A stretch of 64,000 nucleotides of DNA from Wuchereria bancrofti (Eukaryota; Nematoda; Chromadorea; Rhabditida; Onchocercidae), in NCBI GenBank assembly GCA_005281725.1, contig SSBO01000003.1, forward strand, positions 7,724,575-7,788,574, written 5' to 3'. Shown piece by piece: positions 63,601-64,000 of the stretch (positions are counted from its first letter, which is position 1; each line of letters starts with the position of its first letter). The notes beneath the pieces were generated by a model that was not told the origin of the DNA, did no database searches, and saw nothing but the letters and a program-made list of their open reading frames with translations. The position numbers were made by a program, and so were the translations under genes.

Positions 63601-63913
63601 AATATGACAATTAAAAAAAAAAGCATATTCGTTTTTTTTCGCAAGCTTTTAAGATGTTACAAAATTATTATAAAAATAATCAGTCAGCAAAAAGAAAAAT
63701 AATTAAATAAATGTTAATAAAAATGCATATTGAAGCGAAAAATTAATTAAAATTGTTGCTATTTGTAAAAAATTAGTACATAAATGAATAAATAAATTAA
63801 TTAAAAATTGATATTATAGATTGGAAGTTAAAAGATCTTGCTATTATGACTTTGTTATATCAAAAAGTGTTCGATATATCAGTTTGCTACCGCATATTAC
63901 CTCATGATTTAAA
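60624..63913 (+). CDS. klhdc3: KLHDC3-like kelch protein, copy C (3'-truncated by window end)
   Basis: Exons: 60624-60780, 61333-61581, 61829-61949, 62225-62288, 62537-62723, 63079-63277, 63486-63547 and 63820-63913. This gives 377 codons plus two bases. The ninth exon, 43 bases in copies A and B, is not reached, and no acceptor follows before 64000. The protein begins MVCWTVFIEGGP. Blade signatures are VGD (blade 1, diglycine lost), WGG, FGG, FGG, FGG and FGG. ADLHVLDY follows, then a C-terminal WKLKDLAIMTLL and ILPHDLK, the latter matching the LPHD of vertebrate KLHDC3 as I recall it. The intact blades and good splice sites suggest a working propeller. Its expected role is the same as for the family: substrate receptor of a Cullin-2/Elongin-BC ubiquitin ligase. 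In the BC box the usual Cys is Ala, as in copy A. Exon sizes differ from A mainly in exons 1, 2, 7 and 8. Confidence 0.92.
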
Positions 63914-64000
63914 GTAAATTTGTTTCATCATTTTTTCTTTCATTTTAATAATTTCAATAAAATTTTTGTACTTTTTGAAATTTTATGCAATTTTTCTTTC

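Overview
The window reads as a very AT-rich metazoan genome segment, most probably from a nematode. Evidence for this: coding islands are split by short-to-medium introns (142-1728 bases), 3' splice sites have the TTTTCAG/TTTTTAG form, acceptor-like AGs lie 13-34 bases upstream of several start codons (as expected for spliced-leader addition), and protein-coding DNA is sparse. The phylum is an inference; the sequence does not name the species.

Layout. Bases 1 to about 37,000 are almost a gene desert: homopolymer runs, purine/pyrimidine tracts, and several small tandem arrays. These are a 117-134 bp repeat at 0.68 kb, a 23-bp perfect inverted repeat at 1.2 kb, a 34-bp minisatellite at 1.5 kb, degenerate arrays at 8.3, 19.6 and 22.2 kb, and triplet blocks at 14.7 and 29.6 kb. 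One unusually long, Ser-rich open frame at 35.76-36.17 kb may hold an exon with a nuclear-receptor helix-3-like stretch. At 36.89-37.13 kb a 14-bp alternating purine/pyrimidine palindrome recurs with exact 44-bp spacing. From 39.06 to 41.87 kb on the + strand lies a three-exon gene for a secreted single saposin-B-domain protein.

The main content is a cluster of three paralogues of the kelch protein KLHDC3 between 45.7 kb and the window end: copy A (+, 45,711-49,620), copy B (-, 52,556-57,886) and copy C (+, 60,624 to beyond the end). I rebuilt all three exon by exon. A and B have nine exons. The eight seen in C have the same intron positions and phases (1,1,2,0,1,2,1,2) and nearly the same exon sizes. 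A and B are convergent, and B and C are divergent. KLHDC3 proteins are six-bladed kelch propellers that serve as substrate receptors of Cullin-2/Elongin-BC ubiquitin ligases recognising C-terminal degrons. The three copies have diverged in different ways. B carries a 110-residue Asp/Asn/Ser repeat inside the propeller. A has lost the GT of one splice donor, several blade glycines and a conserved His-Ser. C looks intact but its last exon is outside the window.

All exon joins were made by eye from splice signals, phase agreement and alignment of the three copies; no transcript or database evidence was available.
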